DNA of 15,216 nt from Chersky-822 sp035509195 (GTDB taxonomy: Bacteria > Actinomycetota > Actinomycetes > Streptosporangiales > Streptosporangiaceae), in assembly GCA_035509195.1 (NCBI GenBank), contig DATJLT010000355.1, positions 1 to 15,216 on the forward strand, in the 5' to 3' direction. Shown here piece by piece: positions 14,575 to 15,216 of this stretch; within the stretch, counting starts at the first letter, position 1; the number at the start of each line of letters is the position of its first letter. A program made the position numbers and the translations under genes. The notes beneath the pieces are model-generated. The model saw only the letters and a list, made by a program, of their open reading frames with translations. It ran no database searches and was not told the DNA's origin.

Positions 14575-14681
14575 CTTAACATCAATCCGGTCCCTCAGGG
14601 CGGCCACTCCCCGCGCCGGCCTTGGCGCGACGACCTGCCGGCCAGAAACTCAGGTGCGCGCGGCGCCCGCGGACCGGCAGC

Positions 14682-15102
14682 ATGGGCACCGTGAGGGCTA
14701 CGCAGGAAATCCCGCTCCCTGTTCGCGGCAAGGCGCTGGCGTTCGGCGCGGAAGAGTGGCTGGAGGAGCTGCCCTGGCTTATCAGCCGGCTGGAAAGGAG
14801 TCCGGGGACGGTTTCAGGCTGGCCGATCCGACGGCCTGCTTGCCGAACCCGAGTACGACCTGGGGATCATGATGCGCGAGGATCCGGTCGAACTAATGCG
14901 GGCAGCAGACCCACGCGACCGTGCCCGCGCACTGGCTCGCCGCTGCGGCGGCCTCGACCCGAAGGCCGTCTGGGAGTGGGGTGCGGCCGAGCGGGTGGCG
15001 ACCGGCCTGGTCGCCACCCAGATTGGCCTCCAGCCGATCGGCCGTCAGATGCTGGCCGCCGCTGACGCGATCGCGAGGAGCGAGTTGCCACGAGATCAGT
15101 GA
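14682..15102 (+). pseudogene. Internally deleted streptomycin 6-kinase-like (APH(6)) gene
   Basis: The 5' part (ATG at 14682) encodes a normal kinase N-terminus for about 40 residues: RATQEIPLPVRGKALA, then EEWLEELPWLISRLERS. In the +1 frame, from about 14830 to the stop at 15102, comes the family C-terminus: DGLLAEPEYDLGIM, then REDPVEL, a D-R-rich helix, AVWEWGAAERVATGL and LQPIGRQMLAAADAIA. Full-length members of this aminoglycoside/hydroxyurea-resistance kinase family have about 300 residues. Here the whole central region, with the ATP-binding lysine and the catalytic loop, is missing, and the two ends are joined out of frame between about 14799 and 14830. The product cannot be a kinase. 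Family assignment rests on remembered motif similarity. Confidence 0.75.
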
Positions 15103-15135
15103 GCGCGCCGCCGCGACCTCGGAAGAAGAGCAGGC

Positions 15136-15216
15136 TCAGAATCCGGCTGCTACCGGCACGAGCCGTTCGCCCAGCATCTCGATCGGCGTGATATCTGAGA
15201 CGTTCATGATCCGGCC
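15136..15216 (-). CDS. 3' end of an unidentified minus-strand gene
   Basis: Reading inward from the right edge, an open frame of 26 codons (GRIMNVSDITPIEMLGERL, then VPVAAGF) ends in TGA at 15138-15136. The gene would begin beyond the window. The composition (Ile-Thr-Pro-Ile-Glu-Met-Leu-Gly-Glu-Arg) looks like a real protein C-terminus with an amphipathic helix. The piece is too short to name. It converges with the kinase relic across 33 bp that hold nothing else. Confidence 0.5.
   Translation of the reverse strand, partial: GRIMNVSDITPIEMLGERLVPVAAGF

Noticed and set aside
14586..14681. Search for a frameshifted GntR helix-turn-helix upstream of the MocR-like gene
   Set aside because: The 96 bp are too short for the roughly 70-residue domain, and the stretch I read on the minus strand gave nothing resembling it.

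Overview
The window is GC-rich, densely packed chromosomal DNA. GTG starts, SD-less starts with a -10 box right in front of them, an F420-type PPOX protein, DUF1707 and MocR-like proteins all point to an actinomycete (Actinomycetota), probably a soil-dwelling filamentous one. The genus cannot be fixed from the sequence. I see no tRNA, rRNA, CRISPR array, transposase or phage gene.

Layout. (a) 1-53 is the 3' end of a plus-strand gene, followed by two strong hairpins (95-130, 183-249). (b) 3114-280 (minus) is a compact three-gene operon: a multi-zinc-ribbon protein, a protein with two putative PH-like domains and a long Gly/Tyr-rich segment, and a DUF1707/LiaF-like protein. No function is known to me for this set, and it is the best candidate here for an undescribed system. 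(c) 3227-4171 (plus) is a metallo-beta-lactamase-fold hydrolase ending at a terminator shared with a small membrane protein (4533-4237, minus). (d) 6158-4713 (minus) is an overlapping ArsR / SRPBCC (AHSA1) / RibD-DHFR-like operon. Its promoter carries a perfect 18-bp palindrome between the -35 and -10 boxes, and the mRNA looks leaderless. (e) 6282-6920 (plus) is a membrane-anchored hypothetical protein. (f) 7471-7076 (minus) is an F420/PPOX oxidoreductase divergent from a lysA-like decarboxylase (7508-8938, plus), with both promoters squeezed into 36 bp. (g) 9408-8950 (minus) is an RsbW-like ATPase, and 10668-9481 (minus) is a Tat-exported DyP peroxidase. Divergent from the peroxidase is a secreted seven-blade RCC1 propeller (10740-11960). 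(h) 14564-11975 (minus) is a pair of overlapping PLP-enzyme genes: a MocR-type aminotransferase domain lacking its DNA-binding domain, then a HemL-like class III aminotransferase. (i) 14682-15102 (plus) is the internally deleted relic of a streptomycin-6-kinase-like gene. (j) 15216-15136 (minus) is the 3' end of another gene.

Most neighbouring operons are unrelated housekeeping or accessory units. Genes that clearly act together are the zinc-ribbon/Gly-rich/DUF1707 set, the ArsR set and the two PLP enzymes. The MocR-like protein without its helix-turn-helix and the broken kinase beside it suggest that the right end of the window has undergone deletion.
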